DNA of 50,355 nt. Origin: Formosa algae. Its GTDB lineage: Bacteria; Bacteroidota; Bacteroidia; Flavobacteriales; Flavobacteriaceae. The stretch is taken from NCBI RefSeq assembly GCF_001439665.1, contig NZ_LMAK01000020.1:1-50355 (forward strand), given 5' to 3'. A model generated the notes under the pieces. That model saw nothing but the letters and a program-made list of their open reading frames with translations. It had not been told where the DNA came from and did not search any database. The translations under genes and the position numbers were made by a program. How positions within the stretch are numbered: the stretch's first letter is position 1; every line of letters begins with the position of its first letter. Shown one piece after another: positions 7,630-15,379 of the stretch.

Positions 7630-8334
7630 ATTATAAACCATAGCACTACCGCCGTACTTGTATTTGCGCTTTCTCCAGAAGAGGACAGAAAGCACAAGCG
7701 GTTTATGGATTCTGATCAGCTTTCTAAACAGCTCACGACAAGCAGTCTTAAAAAAGCAAAATCTACAGGTTTAGATTGTATCTTATTTACTGAACACCAA
7801 CAGCAAGGGAATACTTTTGGTGAGCGATTTACACATGCCATCGCAACAGTGTTTAATATGGGATACCATCATGTCATAACCATTGGAAACGATACGCCTC
7901 AATTAACCTCTAAGCATATTACAGAGGCTCATCAAAGATTGCAACAGCATCAAATTACCATCGGACCAAGTATAGATGGCGGATTTTATCTATTGGCCTT
8001 GTCTAAACACCAATTTGACGTCAATTCATTTAAGGCAGTCGACTGGCAAACTAATAAAGTTTTCAGACAAGTTCATTGTTTTCTTTCAACGGCTCAGACA
8101 GCATCCAAAAACACACACGGCATACATTGTCTGCCGGCATTTTACGATTTAGATCAACACTCTGCTATTACAAAGATACTTGCCCAATTGGGAACGGCTT
8201 ATAAAAGTATCTTGGTGTGTTTGCAAGCGCTTTTAATTAGTGAAAAGCCTACATTGCAATATTTGCAAATTGGTACATTAAAAGCCTCCACTACAATATT
8301 TTACAACAAAGGATCTCCTGTTACAATGCTTTAA
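7630..8334 (+). CDS. DUF2064 (TIGR04282-type) glycosyltransferase with non-ATG start
   Basis: GT-A-fold protein with GNDTPQLTSKHI and IGPSIDGGFYLLALS, the signature of DUF2064 nucleotidyl/glycosyl transferases, which include the family named after arsenosugar biosynthesis. The first ATG is at 7705, but the frame stays open back to 7579 and encodes TTAVLVFALSPEEDRKHKRF just before it. This is the conserved first beta-strand and sugar-nucleotide-binding end of the family. No ATG, GTG or TTG occurs in that stretch; ATT at 7630 (or ATC at 7627) is the best candidate start. A decayed start codon is the alternative. The TonB receptor gene starts 55 bases downstream, so co-transcription is likely. 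Nothing nearby suggests arsenic metabolism. Confidence 0.78.
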   Translation: MINHSTTAVLVFALSPEEDRKHKRFMDSDQLSKQLTTSSLKKAKSTGLDCILFTEHQQQGNTFGERFTHAIATVFNMGYHHVITIGNDTPQLTSKHITEAHQRLQQHQITIGPSIDGGFYLLALSKHQFDVNSFKAVDWQTNKVFRQVHCFLSTAQTASKNTHGIHCLPAFYDLDQHSAITKILAQLGTAYKSILVCLQALLISEKPTLQYLQIGTLKASTTIFYNKGSPVTML

Positions 8335-8389
8335 ACTTTGTTTTAATGTAATGTATCAATAGCATCTTCGGATGCGTTCAACAACACTT

Positions 8390-11300
8390 ATGAAAAAATT
8401 TTTAGGAATAGCATGTATGCTATGCTTTACTGTGCTGTATGCACAAGAAGATGTGGTGGTATCTGTAATAGATTTTAACACTAATCGGCCACTTACAAAT
8501 ATCACCGTAAGCTTAGTCAATACCAATATGGCTTACGAGGTCCATAAAACAACCAATACTTCTGGGACAGTATTCTTCAATTCTATCCCGGTAGTGAATG
8601 GCTATCAAGTTGTTTTTGATGGAAATGACATGTATGCTCCACAAGTGTCAGAGGGTTTAGATGTACGTTCTAACCAAGAACTCAGTGTGCAATTGTTTTT
8701 AGTTCCGGCAGCTTCGGTGACTGAAAACTTAGATGAAATCGTTATCTCTTCAGTGTCTGGCGCACGTATTAATACCAAGTCGGCAGAGGTCTCTTTTGAA
8801 CTCAAAGAAGCAGAACTTAAAGCTTTACCAGTTGAAGGTCGCGATATCACGCGAGCGTTATTTAGATTGCCCAATGTTTCACAAGCGACAGGCTTTTTTC
8901 CAGAATCACCTAACGTGAGTATTAATGGTGGAAATGGATTATATACCTCCTATCTTATTGATGGGTTAGATAATAACGAACGCTTTTTAGGTGGACAAAA
9001 ATTCGCGATTCCTGTTGGGTTTACTAAAGATATTACGGTACTCACCAACAACTATTCTGCAGAGTTTGGCCTATCGAATAACGGAGTAATTAACGTCACC
9101 ACCAAATCTGGTGGAAATACGATTGAAGGCGAAGTCTTTTTTGTTACACGTCCAGGTGCAGTGATTGATGCGAGTTCTGCTTTTGCACAACGGGATTTAT
9201 CCGGAAATCAAGTGCAAGATGGCTTTCAACGGTACCAACAAGGGTTTGCCATTGGCGGTCCTATAGTTAAAGATAAAACCTTCTTTTTTGTAAATGCAGA
9301 GTATACTCGAGACTTAAAGGATAACCTTCTTAATTCGGAGCAATTAAATGTAAATGAAACCGTTAGAGGAAATAATAATTTCACCTACCTCTCTGCAAAA
9401 ATAGACCAGAACTGGTCTAAACGCTTTAGAAGTTCGCTACGTGCTAATATTGGATTAGTTACTATTGAACGACAAGGTGGCGGATTAGAAGGTGGTGTGC
9501 TTTTTCCTTCTGCAGGAAATTTTCAAGATCGCAACTCGCTAAACCTAGCGTTTAAAAATGATTTTATAGGAGATACTTACAGTTTACAAAGTAACGTGCA
9601 ATATTCACGTTTTAGATGGGATTATAGCCGACCGATAGATTCTGATAGTCCACGTGTTACCCTATTAGATCCAGCCTCGTCAGCCATTGCAATTATTGGT
9701 CGGCCTGGTTTCGATTTCGATGAATTAGAAAACACGTTTCAGTTTCAACAAAAAGGAAAATTCTACATGGGGCCACATACTCTTAAAGCAGGTTTAGGTC
9801 TGATTTCAGGAAAACATAGACTTACAGGCGGAGGAAATCCTAACGGCAATTATACCGTACGGTTAACTCAAGACCAATTAAACGACTTAAGCAATGCGAA
9901 TTTGGGGAGCAATATAAGTATTACTGATATTCCGTCGGATGCTACTGTAACCTCTTATGATGTCGAACTTCGGCCGCAATCGTTCGGAGCGACACAAAAT
10001 ATTTATTCGTTGTATTTAGAAGATGAATGGAGCGCTACAGATAAACTTAAAATCATCTACGGTTTGCGCTACGATTACGATAACTTGTCTAAAGGCGGTA
10101 ATACTAAAGGTGATGTTAATAATATTGCTCCACGATTTAATTTTAATTATAAATTAGGCGATCATGCGAGTATTCGCGGAGGTTATGGCGTATTTTATGA
10201 TAAAATAAATTATGCATTATATAGCGATGCCTTGCAACAGAATACAGATGGCGCCGACTATAAATTGCAAATTCAAGAGTTTATAGATTTAGGAATTCTG
10301 CCATCAGACACTAATATTGATCGGGTAACCTTTCAAGGCAATTTATCGGCTTCTTTTGTGGAAGATGATAACATAACATATTTAAATGGGCCCTCTGGAG
10401 AAAGTTTACAAGACCAAAGGGAAAGTGTATTTAGTAACGAGCGCCGTATTCTAAATCCTAATGGGTATAAAAATCCGTATACCCATCAGTTTTCTTTGGG
10501 ATATCAATTACAAATCAATCAAAGCAGCTTATTTTATGTCGATCTGGTGCATAATGAAGGTCGAGATCTATTCAGACTCCGTAATTTAAATGCTGCAGCA
10601 GAGTTTCCTATAGCTGAAGATTTTACACAAAATGATGTGCGTACAGCAGCCGAAGCAGATTTGTCCAGACCCATTCCTATAGACAATAGCGGTGCCACGA
10701 TTAATGGACATCGGGTTACGGGAATCGCACGTAGCGTGATTATAACAGAAAGTGAAGGACGTTCGCGTTATACAGCTTTAAGTTTTAATTACCAACAAGA
10801 TCGTGGCGACGGCATCTTTGGGTATCGCCTAAATTATACGTTATCCTCGTCTAAAAACGATACAGAAGGGATTAATTTTAGAGCGATGGATGCTAATAAT
10901 TACGATCAAGAATTTGGGCCGTCAATAAACGATCGTACACATCTTATCAATGCGATTGGAAATCTATATCCTGCTAAAGGATTGGCAATTACTCTTGCAG
11001 GGTTATTGCAAAGCGGACAACCCATTAATAGAATTCCAAATACCAGTATTGTATCAAGTGAGTTTGAACAATTTCTAACCCGAGATTTAAATGGAGACGG
11101 CACAGGGTTTGGAGAAAACTATAGCGGGAACAGTGACCGCTCGCCAGGAGAAAGCCGAAATAGTGACCGATTGCCTTGGTCCTACACTTTCGATTTTGCG
11201 ATTCAGTACCAATTTAAATTGACTGAAGGACATCACATAGAATTACGCGCAGATGTGTTTAATGTATTTAATACCGTAAACCTAAGTGGGTTTAGTAATA

Positions 11301-11410
11301 ATGCCACGCAAAGTAATCAAATTCAAGAAGGTCCTGCAGGAAGTGGCATTGTAGCAAGAAATGCAGCGCCACCAAGACAGTTTCAGTTTGGAGCTAGATA
11401 TTTATTTTAA
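8390..11410 (+). CDS. Oar-like TonB-dependent outer-membrane receptor
   Basis: About 1,006 residues from the ATG at 8390, chosen because MKKFLGIACMLCFTVLYAQ is a typical signal peptide; an in-frame ATG six codons earlier (8372) is less likely. Residues about 20-110 form a carboxypeptidase-regulatory-like beta domain (NTNRPLTNITVSLVNTN). A plug follows (LPVEGRDITRALFRLPNVSQ, then DGLDNNERF and TVLTNNYSAEFGLSNNGVIN), and then a long beta-barrel ending in FQFGARYLF with the terminal Phe of outer-membrane proteins. The plug wording and length fit Oar-type receptors rather than SusC. The substrate is unknown. The exported nucleoside hydrolase gene starts 33 bases downstream, which hints at nucleoside uptake. 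Confidence 0.92.
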   Translation: MKKFLGIACMLCFTVLYAQEDVVVSVIDFNTNRPLTNITVSLVNTNMAYEVHKTTNTSGTVFFNSIPVVNGYQVVFDGNDMYAPQVSEGLDVRSNQELSVQLFLVPAASVTENLDEIVISSVSGARINTKSAEVSFELKEAELKALPVEGRDITRALFRLPNVSQATGFFPESPNVSINGGNGLYTSYLIDGLDNNERFLGGQKFAIPVGFTKDITVLTNNYSAEFGLSNNGVINVTTKSGGNTIEGEVFFVTRPGAVIDASSAFAQRDLSGNQVQDGFQRYQQGFAIGGPIVKDKTFFFVNAEYTRDLKDNLLNSEQLNVNETVRGNNNFTYLSAKIDQNWSKRFRSSLRANIGLVTIERQGGGLEGGVLFPSAGNFQDRNSLNLAFKNDFIGDTYSLQSNVQYSRFRWDYSRPIDSDSPRVTLLDPASSAIAIIGRPGFDFDELENTFQFQQKGKFYMGPHTLKAGLGLISGKHRLTGGGNPNGNYTVRLTQDQLNDLSNANLGSNISITDIPSDATVTSYDVELRPQSFGATQNIYSLYLEDEWSATDKLKIIYGLRYDYDNLSKGGNTKGDVNNIAPRFNFNYKLGDHASIRGGYGVFYDKINYALYSDALQQNTDGADYKLQIQEFIDLGILPSDTNIDRVTFQGNLSASFVEDDNITYLNGPSGESLQDQRESVFSNERRILNPNGYKNPYTHQFSLGYQLQINQSSLFYVDLVHNEGRDLFRLRNLNAAAEFPIAEDFTQNDVRTAAEADLSRPIPIDNSGATINGHRVTGIARSVIITESEGRSRYTALSFNYQQDRGDGIFGYRLNYTLSSSKNDTEGINFRAMDANNYDQEFGPSINDRTHLINAIGNLYPAKGLAITLAGLLQSGQPINRIPNTSIVSSEFEQFLTRDLNGDGTGFGENYSGNSDRSPGESRNSDRLPWSYTFDFAIQYQFKLTEGHHIELRADVFNVFNTVNLSGFSNNATQSNQIQEGPAGSGIVARNAAPPRQFQFGARYLF

Positions 11411-11443
11411 GACGACGTTAATCACGTTAAAAAAAGAAATCAG

Positions 11444-12382
11444 ATGTTTATAAAACTATTAAAATTCAGTGTACTGTGTGTTATTATATTAACACTTCAG
11501 ATTAGTAAAGCACAATCAGATATTCAAAAAATCCCTATCATTATTGATGCGGATACCGCCAATGAAGTAGACGATTTATTTGCTATTGTGCGTGCTGTTG
11601 GCGAACCTAAATTTAATCTGCTCGGGATTACCTCGGCTCAGTTTCATACTTCTCCTTATGCTACAGATAGCACAGTTGTAGAAAGTCAGCATATTAATGA
11701 ACGGCTTATGACGTTAATGAATAGAACAGATATACCATTACCCTTAGGAAGTAACGACGCCTTAAAGGCTCCAGATCAGCCTCAGGATTCTGAAGCAGCG
11801 CGTTTTATCATTAAAAAAGCCCATCAACTTAAGGCAGGACAAACCTTACAGCTCGTTATTTTAGGGTCGTGCACGAATGTGGCATCTGCGATACTTTTAG
11901 ATGAAACCATCATTCCTAAAATTCAAGTGAACTATTTAGGGTTTTGGCACAATCCAAAAGCTAATACCTATGATAAAAAAGAGTTCAATTCAGGAAATGA
12001 TACCCTTGCCGTTAATGTCCTTTTAAACCATCCTAAACTAAACTTAAGAGTTATGACGGCGACCACGAGTCAGCATTTGGTATTTAAGAAAACTACGGTC
12101 GATACACAACTAAAAGGTAAAGGTAATATGCCTGATTATTTGGTGAACCGTTGGGAAACATATACCCGCTGGTGGACCAAAAAAGATCCTGAAAAAACCA
12201 CTTGGATTATGTGGGATGTAGCCATTATAGAGGCTCTAATCTATCCGGAATGGACTACATTAGAAACCTTTAAAACACCGAAAGAAAATACGCAACGGGA
12301 TATTAACATCTATACAAAAATTGATGTCGTTAATATGAAACGTGATTTTTGGAGGCATATTAATACACTGTTACAGAAATAA
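11444..12382 (+). CDS. Exported nucleoside hydrolase (IU-NH family)
   Basis: A 312-residue protein with a signal peptide in residues 1-23 (VLCVIILTLQISKAQS). The metal and ribose-binding motif IIIDADTANEVDDLFAI (DxDxxxxxDD type) starts the mature protein, as in inosine-uridine-preferring nucleoside hydrolases, which split N-ribosides into ribose and base. The later QLVILGSCTNVASAILLD matches the family's second conserved block, and TWIMWDVAIIEALIYPEW holds the C-terminal Asp region. It probably acts in the periplasm, directly behind a TonB receptor gene that may bring nucleosides or modified nucleosides in. Base preference cannot be read. A secreted relative acting on other N-glycosides is possible. 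Confidence 0.88.
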   Translation: MFIKLLKFSVLCVIILTLQISKAQSDIQKIPIIIDADTANEVDDLFAIVRAVGEPKFNLLGITSAQFHTSPYATDSTVVESQHINERLMTLMNRTDIPLPLGSNDALKAPDQPQDSEAARFIIKKAHQLKAGQTLQLVILGSCTNVASAILLDETIIPKIQVNYLGFWHNPKANTYDKKEFNSGNDTLAVNVLLNHPKLNLRVMTATTSQHLVFKKTTVDTQLKGKGNMPDYLVNRWETYTRWWTKKDPEKTTWIMWDVAIIEALIYPEWTTLETFKTPKENTQRDINIYTKIDVVNMKRDFWRHINTLLQK

Positions 12383-12390
12383 AGCTGCCC

Positions 12391-12471
12391 CTAATACCTA
12401 GCAGAAGTAAATAGTGTGGTTTTACCAGCACCTAAAAAACCACTTAACACGGTTACAGGTAATTTTTTCAT
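12391..12471 (-). pseudogene. 26-codon remnant of a second COG0523 (CobW-like) GTPase gene
   Basis: From the ATG at 12471 the minus strand reads MKKLPVTVLSGFLGAGKTTL and then FTSARY and a stop at 12391. This is the exact N-terminus of a COG0523 GTPase up to and including the Walker A motif GFLGAGKTT, after which the sequence leaves the family and stops. The remaining 300 or more codons are gone; the convergent nucleoside hydrolase stop is only nine bases away. It sits directly downstream of an intact paralogue whose own N-terminus (ITVVGFLGAGKTTLLK) is similar but not identical, so it is a deletion relic of a different paralogue and not a copy of the intact gene. Confidence 0.82.
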
Positions 12472-12527
12472 GTATGCTATCTATTTTATAATTGGGAAAT
12501 AACTGTACTAATGTTTAGTATGAAAAT

Positions 12528-13430
12528 TTAATCTTTTAAAAGCATTGCTGTAATGAGTTGCTCTAAAGCAGAAGGATCACTCCCTGGTCCAATAGTGAGC
12601 AATTTAGAACCCGTTATAGGTACGCCGTTAAAGGGCCTAATGTGAACTTCTCCACTTGGAGTCCGTTCAAAATAAGTGTAATTCGTATCGTCGCCAAGTA
12701 CGGTACAGCCTTTTACTCTTAACAGATGTTTTGGCAAGGCGTTACATAAGGTATGAATGTAAGTCGCGTTCGGTAAATTTGGTAAATCGACTGAGCAGGA
12801 TGCCCAATGTGCCTTTATATGGTCTAACTGTTGCACTGCATTCTTAGAAGGCATTAATTCTGGAAGTAATAATACGTCCAAATCATCCATAGGTATAATC
12901 TTAGCTGTAGCGTTTAGGTGTTGTAATTGTGAAATGACTTCTCTTTTTCTAGTATCAATAACCTTATCAAGATGTGTTAAAACCAATAGAGAAGATACTT
13001 GAATCTGATTGGCTTCAAGCTCATTATGTTCGCCACGTTGTTGCCAATGTTCAACATCGACCACAGAAATTTGTATGGGTGGTAAAAAGCGAGAATCGAG
13101 CCCAACACCTAAAAATTCCATTAACGCACAAGCATCAGATGTTCCGTTAGCTTCAATTAAAGTAATCCCATGTTTGCGTTCAGGTATATTATTTACTGTA
13201 TTTCTAAGTTCCATAATACCACTACAACAAATGCAACTGCCGCTTAAAGGCTTAATGCATTGTGGCGACATTTGATCCATGAATTGTTGGGCATCCATAT
13301 TGGCATTCTCATAATCGTTAAGTATGACAAATGGATTCCAACCTTTAGCGACATAACTGTTAATTAAGGACTTTAACAAGGTGGTTTTACCAGCGCCTAA
13401 AAAACCGACTACAGTAATAATGGCTTCCAT
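12528..13430 (-). CDS. COG0523 family GTPase (CobW/ZigA-like metal-handling protein)
   Basis: A 300-residue cytosolic GTPase. Walker A is GFLGAGKTT at residues 9-17. The family-defining CxCC metal motif is C66-I-C-C69 (SGSCICCSG). LIEANGTSD corresponds to the Walker B/switch area (usually E(T/A)(T/S)G), and LVLTHLDKV to the base-specificity motif. The C-terminal half carries a CobW_C-like domain. Members deliver Zn, Co or Ni to proteins; those in Zur regulons are thought to supply zinc to key enzymes during scarcity. Position downstream of a folE and a MerC-domain gene under Zur-like operators supports a zinc role here, by inference. The gap of 160 bases to folE may hold its own promoter. Confidence 0.9.
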   Translation of the reverse strand: MEAIITVVGFLGAGKTTLLKSLINSYVAKGWNPFVILNDYENANMDAQQFMDQMSPQCIKPLSGSCICCSGIMELRNTVNNIPERKHGITLIEANGTSDACALMEFLGVGLDSRFLPPIQISVVDVEHWQQRGEHNELEANQIQVSSLLVLTHLDKVIDTRKREVISQLQHLNATAKIIPMDDLDVLLLPELMPSKNAVQQLDHIKAHWASCSVDLPNLPNATYIHTLCNALPKHLLRVKGCTVLGDDTNYTYFERTPSGEVHIRPFNGVPITGSKLLTIGPGSDPSALEQLITAMLLKD

Positions 13431-13590
13431 AAATTAGGATATAAGTGTTTTAATTATTAAAATTCAATTTTATTCAGGAAATTCATTTTCTCAATAAAAT
13501 CTCCCGTGATACTTTCCCCGCATCTTTACCGATTGTATGTCATGATATCTTATATTTAATACGATATATAAAAATAAGTTATAAAAGGTC

Positions 13591-14256
13591 TTATAATTTT
13601 TGTTCGCCCACAATATTTAAAAATTCATTTCGGGTTGCTCGTTTAGAAAAACATCCTCCATACTCTAAAGTTGTGGTATAACTATTCTGGTCTTTTATCC
13701 CTCGAGAGGATACACATAAATGTTTTGCATTTATAATTATAATCACATCTTTGGTTTCTAAGACATCTTGTAAATCGTTTAAAATTTGGACTGCTAGACG
13801 TTCTTGTACCTGCGGACGATGAGCATAATAATCGACTAAACGATTAATTTTTGAAAGTCCAATCACTTTTTTGGTGGGTATATATCCTATATGTGCATGT
13901 CCTACAATAGGTAAAAAATGATGCTCGCAAGACGAATCGATATTAATATGCTGTTCTACAAGCATTTTCTTATAACCATACGTATTATCAAACGTTGATA
14001 GTTTTGGTTTATTCGCAGGATTTAGTCCGTAAAACAATTCTTTAATATACATTTTTGCAAAACGATACGGCGTGCCTGACAAACTATCGTCTGTGACATC
14101 TAATCCCATCTCCTGCATTATCATTTTAAAATGATGCTGTATATTTTCTATCTTTTCATCATCAGACTTTTCAAAAGCATCAGCTCGTAATGGCGTTTTT
14201 ATATTTGCAGAAAAGTGATGATCTCCTACGGCTTCGATATGTTCTTTATCCTTCAT
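13591..14256 (-). CDS. folE: GTP cyclohydrolase I
   Basis: 221 residues from the ATG at 14256. This start was chosen because MKDKEHIEAVGDHH is the common flavobacterial FolE start and gives normal length; 32 further codons upstream are open but would overlap the MerC gene heavily. Active-site text includes CEHHF (zinc Cys and His), KVIGLSKINRLVDYYAHRPQ and AKHLC (second zinc Cys). The enzyme makes dihydroneopterin triphosphate from GTP, the first step of folate and pterin synthesis. The start overlaps the MerC stop by 11 bases. Placement in a Zur-like regulon suggests a standby FolE used in zinc limitation, though it keeps the zinc ligands of the ordinary type I enzyme. A housekeeping copy elsewhere is likely but not seen. 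Confidence 0.95.
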   Translation of the reverse strand: MKDKEHIEAVGDHHFSANIKTPLRADAFEKSDDEKIENIQHHFKMIMQEMGLDVTDDSLSGTPYRFAKMYIKELFYGLNPANKPKLSTFDNTYGYKKMLVEQHINIDSSCEHHFLPIVGHAHIGYIPTKKVIGLSKINRLVDYYAHRPQVQERLAVQILNDLQDVLETKDVIIIINAKHLCVSSRGIKDQNSYTTTLEYGGCFSKRATRNEFLNIVGEQKL

Positions 14257-14656
14257 AAGCACAACATTTAACTTGGTTACAGGTACAGTATTTTCTATTA
14301 TATAAATGCAACGCAATGAGTGATAATGCGGGAACATAAATATAATTTTCATTTAAATAAAACCAAGTGTTTTTTTCATTTAATATCACAAAAAGTAACA
14401 TTAAAAAACTTAACCAAAAGGCTGGTTTAATCCAATATAAAGTAGTAGTTTTTGTAGAGCGATAAATGGAAAAGAACGCGATCACTAAAAACACATAATC
14501 TATAAATCCCCACCAAGTTGGCACCGCATCTGCTTGACATCCATCCAAAGCACAACTTTGTACCATAAATAAAACTGGGGTTGCAATACAATGTATAAGG
14601 CAAAGCGTACTAGCTATAGCTCCTACACTATCTGGTTTTTCTTTTAATAATATCAT
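14246..14656 (-). CDS. MerC-domain inner-membrane protein
   Basis: A 136-residue protein with four hydrophobic segments and the MerC start pattern DSVGAIASTLCLIHCIATPV, in which a Cys and a His-Cys pair sit in the first membrane helix. The C-terminus is Cys-rich (YCTCNQVKCC). MerC proteins carry mercuric ions in mercury-resistance operons, but in Bacteroidetes many belong to zinc-starvation regulons and probably bind or move zinc. No other mer genes are present. It is the first gene of the minus-strand island, with a consensus promoter and two Zur-like sites immediately upstream, and it overlaps folE. Confidence 0.85.
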   Translation of the reverse strand: MILLKEKPDSVGAIASTLCLIHCIATPVLFMVQSCALDGCQADAVPTWWGFIDYVFLVIAFFSIYRSTKTTTLYWIKPAFWLSFLMLLFVILNEKNTWFYLNENYIYVPALSLIALHLYNRKYCTCNQVKCCAYEG

Positions 14657-14668
14657 ATAATATCTTAA

Positions 14669-14683
14669 TACAACTTAGTTGCA
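14669..14683. promoter_or_regulatory. Zur-like operator site 1
   Basis: TACAACTTAGTTGCA contains the palindromic core CAACTTAGTTG. It overlaps the -7 box of the MerC promoter on its downstream side, so bound repressor would block open-complex formation. It matches sites 2 and 3 in the same intergenic region. Confidence 0.75.
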
Positions 14684-14711
14684 AATATATAACTATTAAT
14701 TGTTAACGCAA
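14682..14711 (-). promoter_or_regulatory. Promoter of the merC-like/folE/COG0523 unit
   Basis: Minus-strand -7 box TATATTTG (14682-14689) and -33 TTG (14709-14711), with a 19-base spacer, exactly the Bacteroidetes consensus. The -33 lies inside operator site 2 and the -7 touches site 1. Confidence 0.75.
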
Positions 14712-14723
14712 CTAAGTTGCGTT
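14705..14723. promoter_or_regulatory. Zur-like operator site 2 (perfect 19-bp palindrome)
   Basis: AACGCAACTAAGTTGCGTT is a perfect inverted repeat around one central base. It is centrally placed between the two divergent promoters and covers the -33 of the MerC promoter. The Fur-family gene next to it makes it the obvious target of that protein. Confidence 0.85.
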
Positions 14724-14741
14724 TATTTTAATAAGGTATTT

Positions 14742-14772
14742 TTGTTTATACAACTCAGTAGCGTTATCTTTG
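14742..14772 (+). promoter_or_regulatory. Promoter of the Zur-like gene, probably leaderless
   Basis: -33 TTG (14742-14744), a 20-base spacer and a perfect -7 box TATCTTTG (14765-14772). The ATG follows at 14777, so the first transcribed base is likely to be at or within a few bases of the start codon. Confidence 0.7.
14750..14766. promoter_or_regulatory. Zur-like operator site 3 (imperfect)
   Basis: ACAACTCAGTAGCGTTA matches site 2 (CAACTAAGTTGCGTT) with two changes. It fills the spacer of the repressor gene's own promoter and touches its -7 box, which fits negative autoregulation with a weaker site. Confidence 0.65.
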
Positions 14773-14776
14773 TATT

Positions 14777-15190
14777 ATGGGTGTATTAAGAAAAACAAAA
14801 TCGGTAGACATAGTACTCACCGCCTTTAATCAGGATACCACAGCAATTTCAGTAATTGCTTTAGTAGAACAGTTGCATTCAGAAATGAATAAAACAACTG
14901 TATATCGTATCTTGAATAAATTGGAAGATGATGGTATTTTACATTCATTTTTAGGTAAAAACGGACACAAATGGTATGCGAAATGTCATAATTGTTCATC
15001 CAGTGTACATCAAGATATTCATCCTCATTTTCAATGTATAAATTGCGGAAAAGTAGAATGCTTAGATATTAATGTTCAAATTCCTAATATCCCCAATCGT
15101 AAAGTAGAGGTTTCTCAAATCTTGCTTCAAGGGAAATGTGAAGATTGCTACAACTCACAAAAACCTGAACACAACGTAAATGCTAAATGA
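14777..15190 (+). CDS. Fur-family metal-responsive repressor, Zur-like
   Basis: A 137-residue protein. The N-terminal winged helix (SVIALVEQLHSEMNKTTVYRILNKLEDDGILH) has the TTVYR recognition helix of the Fur family. The metal and dimer half shows CHNCSSSVHQDIHPHFQCINCGKVEC and a final GKCEDC, giving the paired CxxC structural zinc site plus His-rich sensing site. Three related palindromes lie between this gene and a divergent MerC/folE/COG0523 unit, a gene set typical of Zur regulons, so zinc is the inferred signal; an iron or general Fur role is less likely. Transcription probably starts at the ATG itself and is self-repressed. Confidence 0.88.
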   Translation: MGVLRKTKSVDIVLTAFNQDTTAISVIALVEQLHSEMNKTTVYRILNKLEDDGILHSFLGKNGHKWYAKCHNCSSSVHQDIHPHFQCINCGKVECLDINVQIPNIPNRKVEVSQILLQGKCEDCYNSQKPEHNVNAK

Positions 15191-15332
15191 TGGTGATTCA
15201 CTTTTGTTTTACATCATAAAATTTCATTTTTCACTTCATTTTTAAAGCTGCATATAATTCATCTATCACTTGTATAGACAAGCATAATTTAATGTGATAA
15301 CCAGGCCTCTCAAATAATTCTGTTATTTTTAT

Positions 15333-15345
15333 TTATTCTAAATAA
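15333..15345. promoter_or_regulatory. Fur-like motif before the siderophore-type receptor gene
   Basis: TTATTCTAAATAA lies just upstream of a -7 box TAGTTTTG (15352-15359). Its left partner half (TTATTT at 15323-15328 area) makes an imperfect longer palindrome. The same 12 bases, TTATTCTAAATA, recur upstream of the convergent acyl-CoA dehydrogenase gene. Iron control is inferred. Confidence 0.45.
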
Positions 15346-15351
15346 AGTTTT

Positions 15352-15359
15352 TAGTTTTG
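15352..15359 (+). promoter_or_regulatory. -7 promoter box of the siderophore-type TonB receptor gene
   Basis: TAGTTTTG fits TAnnTTTG, 20 bases before the ATG at 15380. No clear -33 TTG stands at the expected distance, as is common for activated or iron-regulated genes. Confidence 0.5.
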
Positions 15360-15379
15360 CAGCAAAATTTTAAATTAGA

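Noticed and set aside
8605-8874. Minus-strand and alternative-frame ORFs inside the Oar-like receptor gene (also 8733-8918 and 10906-11103)
   Set aside because: They are shadows of a gene with continuous receptor homology and have no motif of their own.
14257-14352. Longer folE start 32 codons upstream
   Set aside because: The extra residues have no counterpart in FolE proteins and lie in the MerC-domain gene; MKDKEHI at 14256 is the usual flavobacterial start.
14246-14656. Mercury resistance operon
   Set aside because: No merA, merP, merT or merR is present; operators and neighbours indicate zinc control.
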